From Variovorax paradoxus (GTDB lineage: Bacteria; Pseudomonadota; Gammaproteobacteria; Burkholderiales; Burkholderiaceae_C): 64,000 bases of DNA. Location: the NCBI RefSeq assembly GCF_018614875.1, contig NZ_JAGGNW010000020.1, forward strand, positions 62,001-126,000, read 5' to 3'. Of this stretch, positions 17,421 to 26,517 are shown piece by piece (the first letter of the stretch is position 1; every line of letters begins with the position of its first letter). The notes beneath the pieces are model-generated. The model saw only the letters and a program-made list of their open reading frames with translations, was not told the origin of the DNA and did no database searches. Both the position numbers and the translations under genes were made by a program.

Positions 17421-17603
17421 CTACGGTTGGTTCAGGTGGTCGGCCAGCAGTCGTCCGGCAGCGTCCGCTCCGCCGCCGGCGGGAAAGCCGGTCGCGAATC
17501 TCTGCGGTCCGGCAGCTTGCCATGCCCAACTTCTGAAGTGCGACAGCACCATCGCAACGAGGATGACAAGAAGGCGCACGGTATTTCTCCTTGGCAAATT
17601 CAT
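17421..17603 (-). pseudogene. Truncated Bug/TctC receptor (N-terminal 60 residues)
   Basis: The reading frame from the ATG at 17603 encodes a signal-like hydrophobic stretch and then GFPAGGGADAAGRLLADHLNQ, the first mature block of Bug receptors, before a stop. The remaining roughly 270 residues are absent. It retains its upstream promoter (17636-17702), so the deletion brought the ALDH gene close to that promoter. Confidence 0.75.
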
Positions 17604-17635
17604 CAGGGCGAGCCACCTCGCACTGTCTGGTTCGG

Positions 17636-17702
17636 AGTCTAGGGCCGGGGGTTGGCCGGCATGAAGGCCTGGTGCCAAGCACCTTTGCGCGACGCGCAAC
17701 AA
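17636..17702 (-). promoter_or_regulatory. Predicted promoter/operator for the Bug remnant-ALDH transcript
   Basis: Element at 17674-17702 (GCCAAGC-N14-CGCAACAA, core ACCTTTGCGCGA) with TAGACT at 17641-17636 on the minus strand. Confidence 0.55.
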
Positions 17703-17903
17703 CCGGCCGCCAATCGGCGCTCTTTCCCATTCCTCGCCGTCAGCACAAAGGTGTTTGCAGGAGCGAGGCGAGCAACGCCGCCACCGCTTCCTAGGATCCA
17801 TCCACTGAGCGTTTTGCACGCACTGGCGGTGCCGGCAGCGTCAACGTAGCGCCATGCAAGGTGATTCACACAAGTTGGCGCGCCGCGGGCTCGCAACTCA
17901 AGG

Positions 17904-18836
17904 TCAGGGCATCTGGCGCTGAAGCGCTTCCTGGATTCGTCGCGGGTCCACGGCCATCTCCACGCCCGCGCGTTCGAGCTGGAGCTTTAGATACGAACGC
18001 GAGTCGCCCTCGCCCCAGCCGCGAGACAGCGCCTCCGTCATTTCCTCGAGGGTCATGCTGGCGAGGCGCACGGGCACGCCCACTTCCTTGGCGAGGTCGG
18101 TGGCCAGCCTCATGTCCTTGTGTGCAAGCTTCTGTAGAAACCCCGGGGGATCGTACTTGCCGGGCAGGAATTGATTCGTCAGCATGTTGAGCGGTCCCTG
18201 CTTGCCGATCACGCCCATACGCAGCGCTTCCCACAGCCGCAGCGGCTCCACCCCTGCCTTGGTTCCCACGGTGAAGGCCTCCGCCATCGTCAACAAGACC
18301 GTGAACGCCGTCATGTTGTGCACCAGCTTGGCAACGGTGCCTGCACCGATGTCGCCGACTCGGAACGGGTTCTTGGAGAACCTTCGCAGCAGGTCCAGGT
18401 GCCGCTCGAACACTTCCTCGTCCCCGCCAACCCATACCGCCAGTTCGCCAGACGCAGCGCCAGCTGGTTGCCCGCTGACCGGGGCATCGAGCATCGAGCC
18501 GCCTTTGGACTTGAAGGCGTCGTACATGCGCCGATTCAATGCCACGGAACTGGTGGACATTTCGAAAAGCACGAGACCCGGCTTCATGTTGGCAAGGACG
18601 CCCCGCGCGCCGAGCACGACTTCTTCGACTTGCGCCGGGCCTGGCAGCGAGGTGAACATCACGTCCACCTGGCGCGCGGCTTCCGCGACGCTGCCGGCCG
18701 GCTCCGCGCCCAACTGCGCCATCGTATCGATGGCCTGCGGGTTGGTGTCGAACACCAGGAGTGACGCGCCCCCCTTCACCAGGTTTGCGGCCATGCCCTG
18801 CCCCATGCGACCGAGGCCGACGAATCCGATTTTCAT
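17904..18836 (-). CDS. 3-hydroxyisobutyrate dehydrogenase-like NAD(P)-dependent oxidoreductase
   Basis: This 310-residue beta-hydroxyacid dehydrogenase has the NAD site GFVGLGRMGQGMAANL (residues 4-19), the substrate loop DAPVSGQPAGAASGEL (117-132) and catalytic Lys170 in GAGTVAKLVHNM. Next to an ALDH it would convert a hydroxymethyl acid to its semialdehyde. The start at 18836 has GGAG nine bases upstream. It is 14 bp behind the CMD gene, in the same operon. The paralogue at 35968-36900 has exactly the same length. Confidence 0.92.
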   Translation of the reverse strand: MKIGFVGLGRMGQGMAANLVKGGASLLVFDTNPQAIDTMAQLGAEPAGSVAEAARQVDVMFTSLPGPAQVEEVVLGARGVLANMKPGLVLFEMSTSSVALNRRMYDAFKSKGGSMLDAPVSGQPAGAASGELAVWVGGDEEVFERHLDLLRRFSKNPFRVGDIGAGTVAKLVHNMTAFTVLLTMAEAFTVGTKAGVEPLRLWEALRMGVIGKQGPLNMLTNQFLPGKYDPPGFLQKLAHKDMRLATDLAKEVGVPVRLASMTLEEMTEALSRGWGEGDSRSYLKLQLERAGVEMAVDPRRIQEALQRQMP

Positions 18837-18850
18837 GGCAGTGTTCTCCA

Positions 18851-19237
18851 TCATGCTTCGAGCTTTGCGAAAACCTCTTTGGCAATTTTGAAGCTCACCA
18901 TGCCCGCCGGCATACCCGCATAGGCCGCTACCTGCAGCAAGACCTCCTGGATTTCCGTCTTCGTCACGCCGTTCTTCAGCGCGATGCCGATATGGCCTGC
19001 GAGTTGCTCCGGGCGGTTCAGCGCTGCGAGGATACCGAGATTGAGGATGCTGCGGCTGCGCCGATCGAGGCCGGGCCGACCCCAAGCGGCGCCCCATGCG
19101 ACTTCGGTCACCATCACCTCCATGGGGTAGGCGAAATCTTCCGGATCCCGAAAGGCCTCGTCGACGACTTTGTCGCCACTCAGTTGCCGACGCAGGGTCA
19201 GGCCTTTTTCGAAGTTTTCGGTTCGCTCGTTGCTCAA
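18851..19237 (-). CDS. Carboxymuconolactone decarboxylase (CMD) family protein, PcaC-like
   Basis: This 128-residue single-domain CMD protein resembles the protocatechuate-pathway decarboxylase PcaC: AFRDPEDFAYPMEVMVTE, RRSRSILNLGILAALNRPEQL and HIGIALKNGVTKTEIQEVLLQ. It lacks the CxxC of AhpD-type peroxidatic members, so a decarboxylase or lactone role is more likely than redox. The start is TTG at 19237, supported by AAGGAG upstream; the longer frame 5' of it is not CMD-like. It opens the operon with the HIBADH-like gene. Confidence 0.88.
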   Translation of the reverse strand: MSNERTENFEKGLTLRRQLSGDKVVDEAFRDPEDFAYPMEVMVTEVAWGAAWGRPGLDRRSRSILNLGILAALNRPEQLAGHIGIALKNGVTKTEIQEVLLQVAAYAGMPAGMVSFKIAKEVFAKLEA

Positions 19238-19567
19238 GATATGCTCCTTCTTTTCAAATAACGGATAGCTCTCGGCAAGGCGCTGGCGGCATAGCCGACA
19301 TCGGCTTTCCTGCACAGTGCGCGCAGCGGTCTGTCCGACGCATCCGGAGATCGTCCGCACTTTCGCAGCCGCTGCGTCGAAGCACGCAGGCCGCAACTCA
19401 TTGCAGACGCGAAGCAATTCTCTGAACCGTATGAACTTGGGTCCAATCGGAAATTTTCCTCGACCGATCGATTGCGTTTGTCGGCCGTTCGATGTGAATC
19501 TGGACCAGGTGGTGCGGGATTGGCTCTCAGGCAAAACGGTATCCGCATCGATCGCCGTGGATTTCTG
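19238..19567. other. Intergenic, no gene supported
   Basis: Between the CMD gene and the esterase promoter. GGCAAGG occurs at 19274-19280, but its partner box and a suitably placed -10 hexamer are missing, so it was not called as an element. Open frames here show no family resemblance. Confidence 0.5.
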
Positions 19568-19635
19568 CTGTTGCGCAGTACGCAAAGGTGTTTGGCATCG
19601 AATTCCGATCTGCGCCGCTCACAGCCGTCTAGACT
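19568..19635 (+). promoter_or_regulatory. Predicted promoter/operator for the esterase-SDR operon
   Basis: Minus-oriented element at 19568-19596 (outer box CTGTTGCG, inner box GTTTGGC) with TAGACT at 19630-19635. The predicted leader of about 180 nt contains an AGTC repeat. Confidence 0.55.
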
Positions 19636-19732
19636 CTTCGTTGGGCATCCGCGACGGATAGGCCGCATCGTTGCTGGATGGAAGACATCGTCGACCGCAT
19701 GTATCCCGCTCGCTGAATTCAAAGTTAGCGCA

Positions 19733-19755
19733 AGTCAGTCAGTCAGTCAGTCAGT
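19733..19755. repeat. AGTC tetranucleotide tandem repeat in the esterase leader
   Basis: Five full AGTC units and a partial sixth, between the predicted promoter and the start at 19823. Its length could change by slippage and alter spacing or mRNA structure. Confidence 0.8.
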
Positions 19756-19822
19756 TCGGACGGGCTGCAAAGCACCCTGTGAAACCCCTCAACCACAACT
19801 CCACACAGATTGGAACTGCCCC

Positions 19823-20731
19823 ATGAAGCCTTCTACAAACGAGCGCGTGCCAGCGACCGGTCGGTTGAGGAATCCCGAGTTGCACACGGAGTACTTCGAG
19901 ATCGATTCGGCCCATATGGGCGCCCGGTTTGCCATTGGCGTTTCTTTGCCGGCGGCGTACCGAACGACCGACGTGAAATACCCTGCCTTGTACGCGACGG
20001 ACGGGAATGTCTTCGGGCCTATCGCGGAAGCAGTGAAGGGCGAATTCGAAGTGTTCGACGCGGTTGTGCCCATTGAGCCATTTCTGCAGATCAACATCGG
20101 GTTTACCGAGGAGCAGACGCCGCAGACGAACACGCTGCGCCAGACCAACCTCGTGCTCCCCGGCTCGACCATTCCCGACTTCATGGACGCCCACGTGCGC
20201 AAGCGCCTGGGCGCCGAAGCCGTGGCGACCTTCCGCGAGCTGTACACGACCAGCAAGGCGGACCACTTTCTGGCCTTCATCGAGAAGGAGCTTCACCCGG
20301 AAATCTGCCGCCGCTATCGAGTCCAGGCTGACGCGGTGGGCCTGTTCGGATACTCCGCCGGCGGCTTGTTCTCGCTTTATGCAATGACTTCCGGTAGTCA
20401 GGTTTTCACGCGTTACGGAGCCGCCTCTGCGGGTGCCTTTGCCGAAGATTCCCAGGTGTTCGGCCTTTATGAGCAGCTACTGCAGCGCACTGCGGGCACT
20501 GAGCGCAAGACCCATCTTCATCTCTCGATCAACGCGAAAGAGCTGTTTGGCCCGGTTCGCTTGTACCGGATGAACATGATCAACCTGCTGCGCTTTCATG
20601 ATGCCATGGTCGAGCGCCCCATGCCCGGGCTGCAGATCACGACCGAGATCCTCCCCAACGAGAGTCATAGCAGCGGCTGGCTCGATGCGTATCGAAGCTT
20701 CGTAAGGGCCTGCTACCGAAAGCCTTCATGA
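19823..20731 (+). CDS. Esterase of the alpha/beta-hydrolase (esterase D / IroE-like) fold
   Basis: This 302-residue putative esterase (PF00756-like) has the nucleophile in LFGYSAGGLFSLYAM (GYSAG) and a late histidine in NESHSSGWLDAYRSF. YPALYATDGNVFGPIAEAV near residues 54-72 is typical of the family that includes ferri-siderophore esterases. No signal peptide, so it is cytoplasmic. It is very similar to the gene at 41554-42468 along its whole length. The start at 19823 was chosen because homology between the two begins there. It is followed by two SDR genes on the same strand. Confidence 0.88.
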   Translation: MKPSTNERVPATGRLRNPELHTEYFEIDSAHMGARFAIGVSLPAAYRTTDVKYPALYATDGNVFGPIAEAVKGEFEVFDAVVPIEPFLQINIGFTEEQTPQTNTLRQTNLVLPGSTIPDFMDAHVRKRLGAEAVATFRELYTTSKADHFLAFIEKELHPEICRRYRVQADAVGLFGYSAGGLFSLYAMTSGSQVFTRYGAASAGAFAEDSQVFGLYEQLLQRTAGTERKTHLHLSINAKELFGPVRLYRMNMINLLRFHDAMVERPMPGLQITTEILPNESHSSGWLDAYRSFVRACYRKPS

Positions 20732-20869
20732 ACTTGGACGTAGCCGACTTATGCGCTGCCCCACCCCGTCATGGGGTGCGGTCCGCCAGCGCGGGCACCA
20801 CCGAGCCGACGAAGCTGTCTGCGTACGAGGAGCACGTACTGCAACGCATCACTGAACAGGAGACGGAAA

Positions 20870-21694
20870 ATGGGTCCGAGAGAGGCAAAACTGGCGGTAG
20901 TGATCGGCGGCGGCAATGGCATCGGCGAAGCGTGCTGCCGTGTAATGGCCGAGCGCGGTTGGCGAATTGCGGTAGTAGATCTCGATCTCGCCGCCGCAGA
21001 GCGGATCGCCAAGGAGATCAGTGGCCGCGGCTATGAGGTTGACATCCGCAATCTGGAGGCGATGGAGGCATTGGCCGATTGCATCGAGCGAGATAGCGGC
21101 CCTGTGCATTCGCTCGTGGTCACGGCAGCGGCGTTCCAAGAACGCCACGCGCCCCACGCCTTCCCCATGGACCAGTGGCGCGCCGTTATGCAGGTCAATC
21201 TCGAAGGGACTTTCAATGCAAACCGCGTTTTCGGCACGAGGATGGCGCGCCGCGGAGGCGGCAGCATCGTAAACACGGCGTCGGTCGTCGGCCACGGCTC
21301 ATCGCCGCAACTTGCTTACGGCCCCAGCAAAGCGGCTGTACTGAACCTCACACAGAGCTTGGCGAGCGAATGGGGTCATTCGGGCGTCCGCGTCAATTCG
21401 GTGTCGCCTGGTTCAACGTTGACCGCCCGCCATCTGGCGCGCGATCCGGGCCGCTACGCGAAGAACATCGATTCGCAAATGGCGCTCGGTCGCCGGATGC
21501 AACCGAACGAAGTTGCCGAGGGCATCGAGTTCCTTGCTTCCGACCGGGCATCCGCCATCACGGGAACGGACCTGCTGATCGATGCGGGCTGGCTGGCTGC
21601 GAGCACCTGGGGCTTCTATGGGGGGGTTCCCGGCGCTAAAGGCGCAGAAGAGCCGGCGCCCGGCCAGATCCTTGAGAGGCAACCCCGAAGATAG
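20870..21694 (+). CDS. Short-chain dehydrogenase/reductase
   Basis: This 274-residue classical SDR has nucleotide-binding GGGNGIG (residues 13-19), NTASVVG and the catalytic YGPSK, with a C-terminal tail after the usual GTDLLIDAGW. AGGAG precedes the ATG at 20870. It probably oxidises a hydroxy intermediate released by the esterase. A truncated second copy of its last 80 codons lies on the other strand at 47637-47890. A small hairpin (CACCCC/GGGGTG, 20763-20778) in the gap after the esterase might modulate read-through. Confidence 0.92.
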   Translation: MGPREAKLAVVIGGGNGIGEACCRVMAERGWRIAVVDLDLAAAERIAKEISGRGYEVDIRNLEAMEALADCIERDSGPVHSLVVTAAAFQERHAPHAFPMDQWRAVMQVNLEGTFNANRVFGTRMARRGGGSIVNTASVVGHGSSPQLAYGPSKAAVLNLTQSLASEWGHSGVRVNSVSPGSTLTARHLARDPGRYAKNIDSQMALGRRMQPNEVAEGIEFLASDRASAITGTDLLIDAGWLAASTWGFYGGVPGAKGAEEPAPGQILERQPRR

Positions 21695-21834
21695 TAGTTA
21701 TCACTGAAGGCGCCTATCGCGCACCGCCCGCAAAAAAAATGCCTCGCCTCCGCTGAGCGCCCATGCTGCAGTTGGCTTGTACGGTGAGTGTGAGCGGCTA
21801 CGCTTGAGACGCGCTTCTATCGTATAGGACTACA

Positions 21835-22602
21835 TTGGAACATTCGAAACACGTCGCGGTTGTCACCGGCGCAGCGTCCGGCATCGGCAAGTGCACGGTG
21901 GAACGTCTCCTGGCGCAGGGCTGGTCCGTTTGTGCGCTGGACATCTCGGAGGATGCGCTCGCCTCCCAGGCGGCGGATCTCAAGGTCGGCGAGCGATATT
22001 GGCATCACAAGTGCGACGTATCGAGTCACGACAGTATCGGAGTAGCTTTTACGGCGATCAGCCGCCGTACCGACAAGATCGACGCTTTGGTCTGTTCGGC
22101 GGGCGTTGTGCGTCCTGGATCCCTTGAAGCGCAATCCGTCGATGACGTAGACCGCATGCTTGCGGTGAACCTGAAGGGACCATGGCTGACGGCGAAGGAA
22201 GCTCTGCCGCTGTTGAGAAACCGGTCAGACGTGGATCATCCGTCGCGCGTCGTTTTCCTGGGATCGATCGCGGGCATCCGACCGAAGGTGGGTGGGGGCT
22301 TCTATGCCGCGTCAAAGGCGGCGCTCCACGTGATCGCAGGTGTCCTCGCCGTCGAACTTGCTGCGAGTGGTGTCCTGGTCAATGTAGTGGCTCCCGGCAC
22401 AGTCGCGACGCCAATGGTCGAGGAGATGACGAGGGCCGGCGTCGGATACAAGGTTTCCGGTGAATCGCCGCTAGGCCGGATCGCCGCCCCAGAGGACGTT
22501 GTCGACGTCATCATGTTCTTCTTGAGCGACGCAGCTCGGTACGTCAACGGCACGGTATTGCCCGTCGATGGCGGAACGAGAGCGGCGTTCATCAGGACGT
22601 AG
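21835..22602 (+). CDS. Short-chain dehydrogenase/reductase
   Basis: This 255-residue classical SDR has TGAASGIG (residues 11-18), SAGVV for the structural NAG-type motif and YAASK as the catalytic Tyr/Lys pair, ending GTVLPVDGG. The start is TTG at 21835 with AGGA about eight bases upstream; no nearby ATG keeps the first beta strand intact. It follows the SDR at 20870 by 140 bp with no obvious terminator, so it is probably in the same transcription unit. Substrate unknown. Confidence 0.88.
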   Translation: MEHSKHVAVVTGAASGIGKCTVERLLAQGWSVCALDISEDALASQAADLKVGERYWHHKCDVSSHDSIGVAFTAISRRTDKIDALVCSAGVVRPGSLEAQSVDDVDRMLAVNLKGPWLTAKEALPLLRNRSDVDHPSRVVFLGSIAGIRPKVGGGFYAASKAALHVIAGVLAVELAASGVLVNVVAPGTVATPMVEEMTRAGVGYKVSGESPLGRIAAPEDVVDVIMFFLSDAARYVNGTVLPVDGGTRAAFIRT

Positions 22603-22639
22603 TCAACCGATCATCCCGGTGCGGCTACGGAGCTGCGGA

Positions 22640-23593
22640 TCAGCACTTGCGCGCTGCCAGTGCCTCGACGCAGCCTTTCAGTTCTCTTTGCGCGCCTTTC
22701 CGGTCACCGTCAGCAACGGCGAATCGCCGCACTGCTTCAATTACCGTATCCAGCCCCGGCGCGACGCGTTCGCCATCCCAGATGAAATAGGCGGATCGGC
22801 CCGGAAGGGTCGGATCAAGAGGTACGAACTTCAAGCCAGGAATGTGCAGCTGCGCCAGGGACTCGAGAACGAAGCTGATTCCCAGCCCCTGTGCGACCAG
22901 ATGCAGGGTCGTGACCGAACTGTCCGTCTGGAACGAGACCCGGGGATAGAAGCCCGCCGTAGCGCACAACCCAACCAACTGGTCGTGAATATTCGGGTTG
23001 CGAAGTTGCCCCGGCAGAACGAATGCTTCCTCGCGCAATAAGGCAATATCAATCGTGTGGCGACGGGCCAACTGGTGATCGCTCGGAAGACAAAGCACGA
23101 AACGGTCGTTGTACAACTCGATGTGGGCAAGCCCGGCCGGAGGCTGATGGAAAGTCACGAGGCCCGCATCCAGCTTTCCAGAACGAATGAGCTCGACCTG
23201 CTTGCGAGAGAAGATTTCGCACATGGCGATCTCGATCTCCGGGAAATCTCTTCGGCACCCGAGGATCACGTGGCCGAGCCCCCGATACATCACCGGACCA
23301 GAAAACCCAACCTCGATCCGGCCGACCTTGCCGATCGCCAGCGCGCGCGACATGTCCTCGGTGCGGATCGCCTGGCTGATCATTTCGCGCGCAGAGCGCA
23401 ACATCAACTGGCCCGAGGTCGTGATGCGGACCGTCTTGCTGTCCCGCTCGAAAAGACGGAGGCCAAAGAATTCCTCGAGCCGCGCGATGCTCGCGCTCAG
23501 GGCTGACTGCGTGATGCACACGCGCTGCGCCGCGCGCCCGAAATGCATCTCCTCGGCGAGGGCGACAAAGTGCCTTAGCTGTCGAAGTTCCAT
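22640..23593 (-). CDS. LysR-family transcriptional regulator (full length)
   Basis: This 317-residue LysR protein has an N-terminal HTH (residues 1-60: LRHFVALAEEMHFGRAAQRV, QSALSASIARLEEFFGLRLF) and a complete effector domain (IEVGFSGPVMY onward). It is divergent from the Bug gene at 23742 with a 148-bp shared intergenic region, the classic LysR arrangement, so it most likely controls that receptor. The 29-bp element is absent from this intergenic region, which sets the pair apart from the rest of the cluster. Confidence 0.95.
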   Translation of the reverse strand: MELRQLRHFVALAEEMHFGRAAQRVCITQSALSASIARLEEFFGLRLFERDSKTVRITTSGQLMLRSAREMISQAIRTEDMSRALAIGKVGRIEVGFSGPVMYRGLGHVILGCRRDFPEIEIAMCEIFSRKQVELIRSGKLDAGLVTFHQPPAGLAHIELYNDRFVLCLPSDHQLARRHTIDIALLREEAFVLPGQLRNPNIHDQLVGLCATAGFYPRVSFQTDSSVTTLHLVAQGLGISFVLESLAQLHIPGLKFVPLDPTLPGRSAYFIWDGERVAPGLDTVIEAVRRFAVADGDRKGAQRELKGCVEALAARKC

Positions 23594-23741
23594 AGCGGCG
23601 AGCGCGGCCGCACCTCCATGAGTTGAATCGATCGGTCGAGGAATTTTTCCGATTGGACCTGCTGCCGCATAGTTTACAGAATGGCTCCGCGTCGCTAGTT
23701 ACTGCTTCCCTAACTATTTAATAACGATAGGAGACAACGCA

Positions 23742-24734
23742 ATGAAACGTGACATCGAAAGAAGGGTTTTCAGCAAGGCGATCGCCGCCGCGGCACTGGC
23801 AATCTTGACCACGAGCCCGGCACTCGCCGCAGACCCCTTCCCCTCCAAGCCAATCCGGATCGTGGTGCCCACCGTGCCCGGGGGGCAGGGTGATGTATAT
23901 ACCCGCCTCGTGGCGAAAAAGATGTCCGAGCGGCTTGGCCAGCAGGTGGTGATCGACAATCGCCCCGGCGCCGACACCCTGCTCGGTACCCGCTTGGTAA
24001 AGGAAGCGCCGGCGGATGGCTACACGCTCCTGTATCAGGCTAGCGGGATCAGCATCTTCCCGTACATCAAGGAGAACGCTGGTTACCACCAGACGTCCAA
24101 AGACTTCACACCGGTCGGCCCCTTCTCGCGTTCAACCATGATGCTTTTGGTCGGGGGAAGCCATTCGGACAAGAGCCTGGCGGACCTCGTCGCGCGGGCA
24201 AAGGCCAAACCCGGTAAGCTGTCCTACGGGCACGGGGGTACCGGCACGCCCGGGCACATCGTCTCGGAGATGTTCCTGCAGCGCGCCGGGCTGGACATGG
24301 CGGGCATTGCCTACAAGGGCAATGCTGCCGCCATTCCCGACGTCGTGGCCGGCCGAACCGATCTGGTTTTCGACGCTTACGCCACTTCCATTGGCATGGT
24401 CAAGGAGGGAAGGCTTCGGGCGCTGGGCATCGCTTCTTCCGCCAGGCTGCCAACGGTCCCGGATGTTCCAACCCTGGCCGAACAGGGCCTGCCCGGCTTC
24501 AGCTATTACTTCTGGCTCGGTCTGCTGGCACCTCCGGGCCTGCCGAAGGACGTGCTCGCGAAGCTGTCGGACGCGTTGCAGTACGCAGTGACCAGCGACG
24601 AGGTCAGCCAGCGCTTCCGCGGCGATGGAAACGAGCCCTTCTGGCTCTCGCCGGCCGAATTCAGCGGCTATTTGGTGAAGGAGCAGGCCGAGATGGGCAA
24701 GCTGGCACAAGAGCTCAAACTGCCGAAGCAATGA
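23742..24734 (+). CDS. Bug/TctC-family periplasmic solute receptor
   Basis: This 330-residue orphan Bug receptor has a signal peptide ending SPALAADP (about residues 25-32) and mature start SKPIRIVVPTVPGGQGDVYTR. APADGYTLLYQASG and PDVPTLAEQGLPGFSYYFW are family blocks. The strong Shine-Dalgarno AGGAG is nine bases upstream of the ATG. It is probably regulated by the divergent LysR gene. It is more distant in sequence from the other receptors in this window. Confidence 0.95.
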   Translation: MKRDIERRVFSKAIAAAALAILTTSPALAADPFPSKPIRIVVPTVPGGQGDVYTRLVAKKMSERLGQQVVIDNRPGADTLLGTRLVKEAPADGYTLLYQASGISIFPYIKENAGYHQTSKDFTPVGPFSRSTMMLLVGGSHSDKSLADLVARAKAKPGKLSYGHGGTGTPGHIVSEMFLQRAGLDMAGIAYKGNAAAIPDVVAGRTDLVFDAYATSIGMVKEGRLRALGIASSARLPTVPDVPTLAEQGLPGFSYYFWLGLLAPPGLPKDVLAKLSDALQYAVTSDEVSQRFRGDGNEPFWLSPAEFSGYLVKEQAEMGKLAQELKLPKQ

Positions 24735-24857
24735 CCCGGTCACGCATCATGGCGCAACCTCGCGCTTCGGGTTGATCACTGAGGCCCCGCAGAACGCCTG
24801 TTCCTGCTTCGGGCCATCGGCCGTTTCCACGTCTGTATTCCTTTGGAGATCAAGGTG

Positions 24858-25928
24858 TCAGATCGCGAGGCCTTGCGCCCTTATCCGGTAGAAGCGCTGG
24901 GCGGACCTCCACAAGATGTCCTCTTTTTCACCTTCGCTTGCACCTGCCAGAACTCGCTTGATGGCATTGAGGCCAACGGTATATCCATAGCTTCCCTTGT
25001 CGACCGGGAAGTTGCTGCCCCACATGCAGCGTGCAGGACCGAACGCGTCAATGCACGTCTCCATCCAGGGTCGCCACGCGGCGGCGAGCTCAGAAGACGC
25101 CGGCGCTTGCCGGCCCGCCTCAAACCCAAAGCCGCTCAAGCGCATCCCCAGGCCACTGAGCTTGACCATCACGTTTGCACATTCCGCCAGTTCCCTGAGC
25201 GCCGAGCTCCAGAGTGCGAAGACGCCGTCCGAGCGTCCCGCGTAAGTCCCGATCCGCAGAATGCCGCCGCAATGATTGAGCACAATCCGCGTCTCTGGGA
25301 ATGCACGCGCCAGGACTGTGAGCCGCGGAATCTGGTGGAAGAACAGCCAGGCATCAAAGCTCAGCCCCAGCCGCCCCAAGTGCGCGAATCCCTCACGGAA
25401 CGCCGTCGAGTCCATGGTGCTTTCAGTCGCCGGATAAACCGGGTTCACGAAGGAGCTGTCGCGGTCCCAAGCAACAATATGGCGAATGCCGCGAAATCGC
25501 CCTCCCTCGGCGATGCTGCCGCCGGCGAGCAGAACATGCCGCTCCAGGATGGGCCGAACCTCATCCCCCAGGAGCAAGTCTGCCTGGCCCACGATGGCCG
25601 CACCGATTCGTGCCTGGCCGTAGATCCCACTGGCGCTCATGGCCGCCACGCCGTTGGCGAACTCGGTTTCACCGAGAGGCTGCAAAGCAGGCGGTGCATC
25701 TGCCCGCAACATCGCACGGGCCTGTACGATCACCGACGCACGGACGTGGTGACCGCCGGATGTGTCCGCAAGGAAGTCATCAAGGAGGTATCTGGAGCCA
25801 GGCCGGTCGTACAGGTGATGGTGCGAATCAACCACGGGAATATCCGGCTCGAGCGGTTCTTCGCGGGTGGCGGCAAGCCATTCGGGGCGAACATCGGCGC
25901 GCGTCGGCGAGCTACCGACCGAAGTCAT
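24858..25928 (-). CDS. Amidohydrolase_2-family metal-dependent hydrolase
   Basis: This 356-residue TIM-barrel hydrolase is of the amidohydrolase-2 family (relatives: 2-pyrone-4,6-dicarboxylate lactonase, 4-sulfomuconolactonase). DSHHHLYD at residues 34-41 supplies metal-binding histidines; RIVLNHCGG and MWGSNFPVDKG carry later family His/Asp positions. Cytoplasmic, likely a lactone or amide hydrolase. It is last in the FMO-SDR-CMD-amidohydrolase operon; its start overlaps the CMD stop as ATGA. A lactonase following a Baeyer-Villiger-type oxygenase would make chemical sense, but this is inference. Confidence 0.9.
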   Translation of the reverse strand: MTSVGSSPTRADVRPEWLAATREEPLEPDIPVVDSHHHLYDRPGSRYLLDDFLADTSGGHHVRASVIVQARAMLRADAPPALQPLGETEFANGVAAMSASGIYGQARIGAAIVGQADLLLGDEVRPILERHVLLAGGSIAEGGRFRGIRHIVAWDRDSSFVNPVYPATESTMDSTAFREGFAHLGRLGLSFDAWLFFHQIPRLTVLARAFPETRIVLNHCGGILRIGTYAGRSDGVFALWSSALRELAECANVMVKLSGLGMRLSGFGFEAGRQAPASSELAAAWRPWMETCIDAFGPARCMWGSNFPVDKGSYGYTVGLNAIKRVLAGASEGEKEDILWRSAQRFYRIRAQGLAI

Positions 25929-26500
25929 ACCGTTACGCCGGGGAACTCCGGATCCTCGAGTTCAGGCGCCGCCATCTCCGGAAGCCCCAACTCATAAGTG
26001 TTGAGGGTGAAGGACACCAAGCTGTAATAGCCGAGGATCCCGAGCACCTCGGTAACCCCTTGCTCTCCGAGTTGCTCGATCGCACTGCCATACAGGGGCT
26101 GTGCCGCACGGCCGGTTTTCAGCAGCGCCGAACAAAGCGCGTAGATGATGCGCGCGCGTTCATCCTCGATCTCCGGTTCGTTCCGCGCGGCGATCGCAGC
26201 AGGGAGTTTGGGATCCATGCCTGCCTTCAGCGCCAAGGCCTTGTGTGCCTTCCATTCGACGTGCGAAGTCCAATGGCGCGCGCACACCAGGATGACCAGC
26301 TCAGTTTCGACGGGACTGAGGGATGTCTCGAATCTCAGCAGCTCGCCCAGTTTCTGCAGGCGGCGGGCAAGTTCAGGATTGCTCAGCCAGCCAATCATGG
26401 GTATGGGCACCTTGCCGCGCGGACCTTGGATCACTTCTGCACAGGCCGCAGCCTGCTGGGGGGACATTGCCTCGGGTCGAGGCATCTCGATACGCGCCAT
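25925..26500 (-). CDS. Carboxymuconolactone decarboxylase (CMD) family protein
   Basis: This 191-residue CMD/AhpD-fold protein has PMIGWLSNPELARRLQKLGELLRF and ETELVILVCARHWTSHVEWKAH, a helix carrying a single Cys and the EWxxH motif found in this subfamily. The CxxC peroxidatic pair is absent. The start is ATG at 26500 with AGGA upstream; it overlaps the amidohydrolase start by 4 bp. Function is likely decarboxylation or isomerisation of a pathway intermediate; unproven. Confidence 0.88.
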   Translation of the reverse strand: MARIEMPRPEAMSPQQAAACAEVIQGPRGKVPIPMIGWLSNPELARRLQKLGELLRFETSLSPVETELVILVCARHWTSHVEWKAHKALALKAGMDPKLPAAIAARNEPEIEDERARIIYALCSALLKTGRAAQPLYGSAIEQLGEQGVTEVLGILGYYSLVSFTLNTYELGLPEMAAPELEDPEFPGVTV

Positions 26501-26517
26501 CGTCTTTTTCCTGCGAC

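Noticed and set aside
19274..19302. Additional copy of the 29-bp element upstream of the CMD gene
   Set aside because: Only the GGCAAGG box matches, the partner box does not, and the spacing would put the -10 inside the ribosome-binding site.
19733..19755. Possible CRISPR-like repeat
   Set aside because: It is a tetranucleotide microsatellite without spacers; no CRISPR array or cas gene was seen anywhere in the window.
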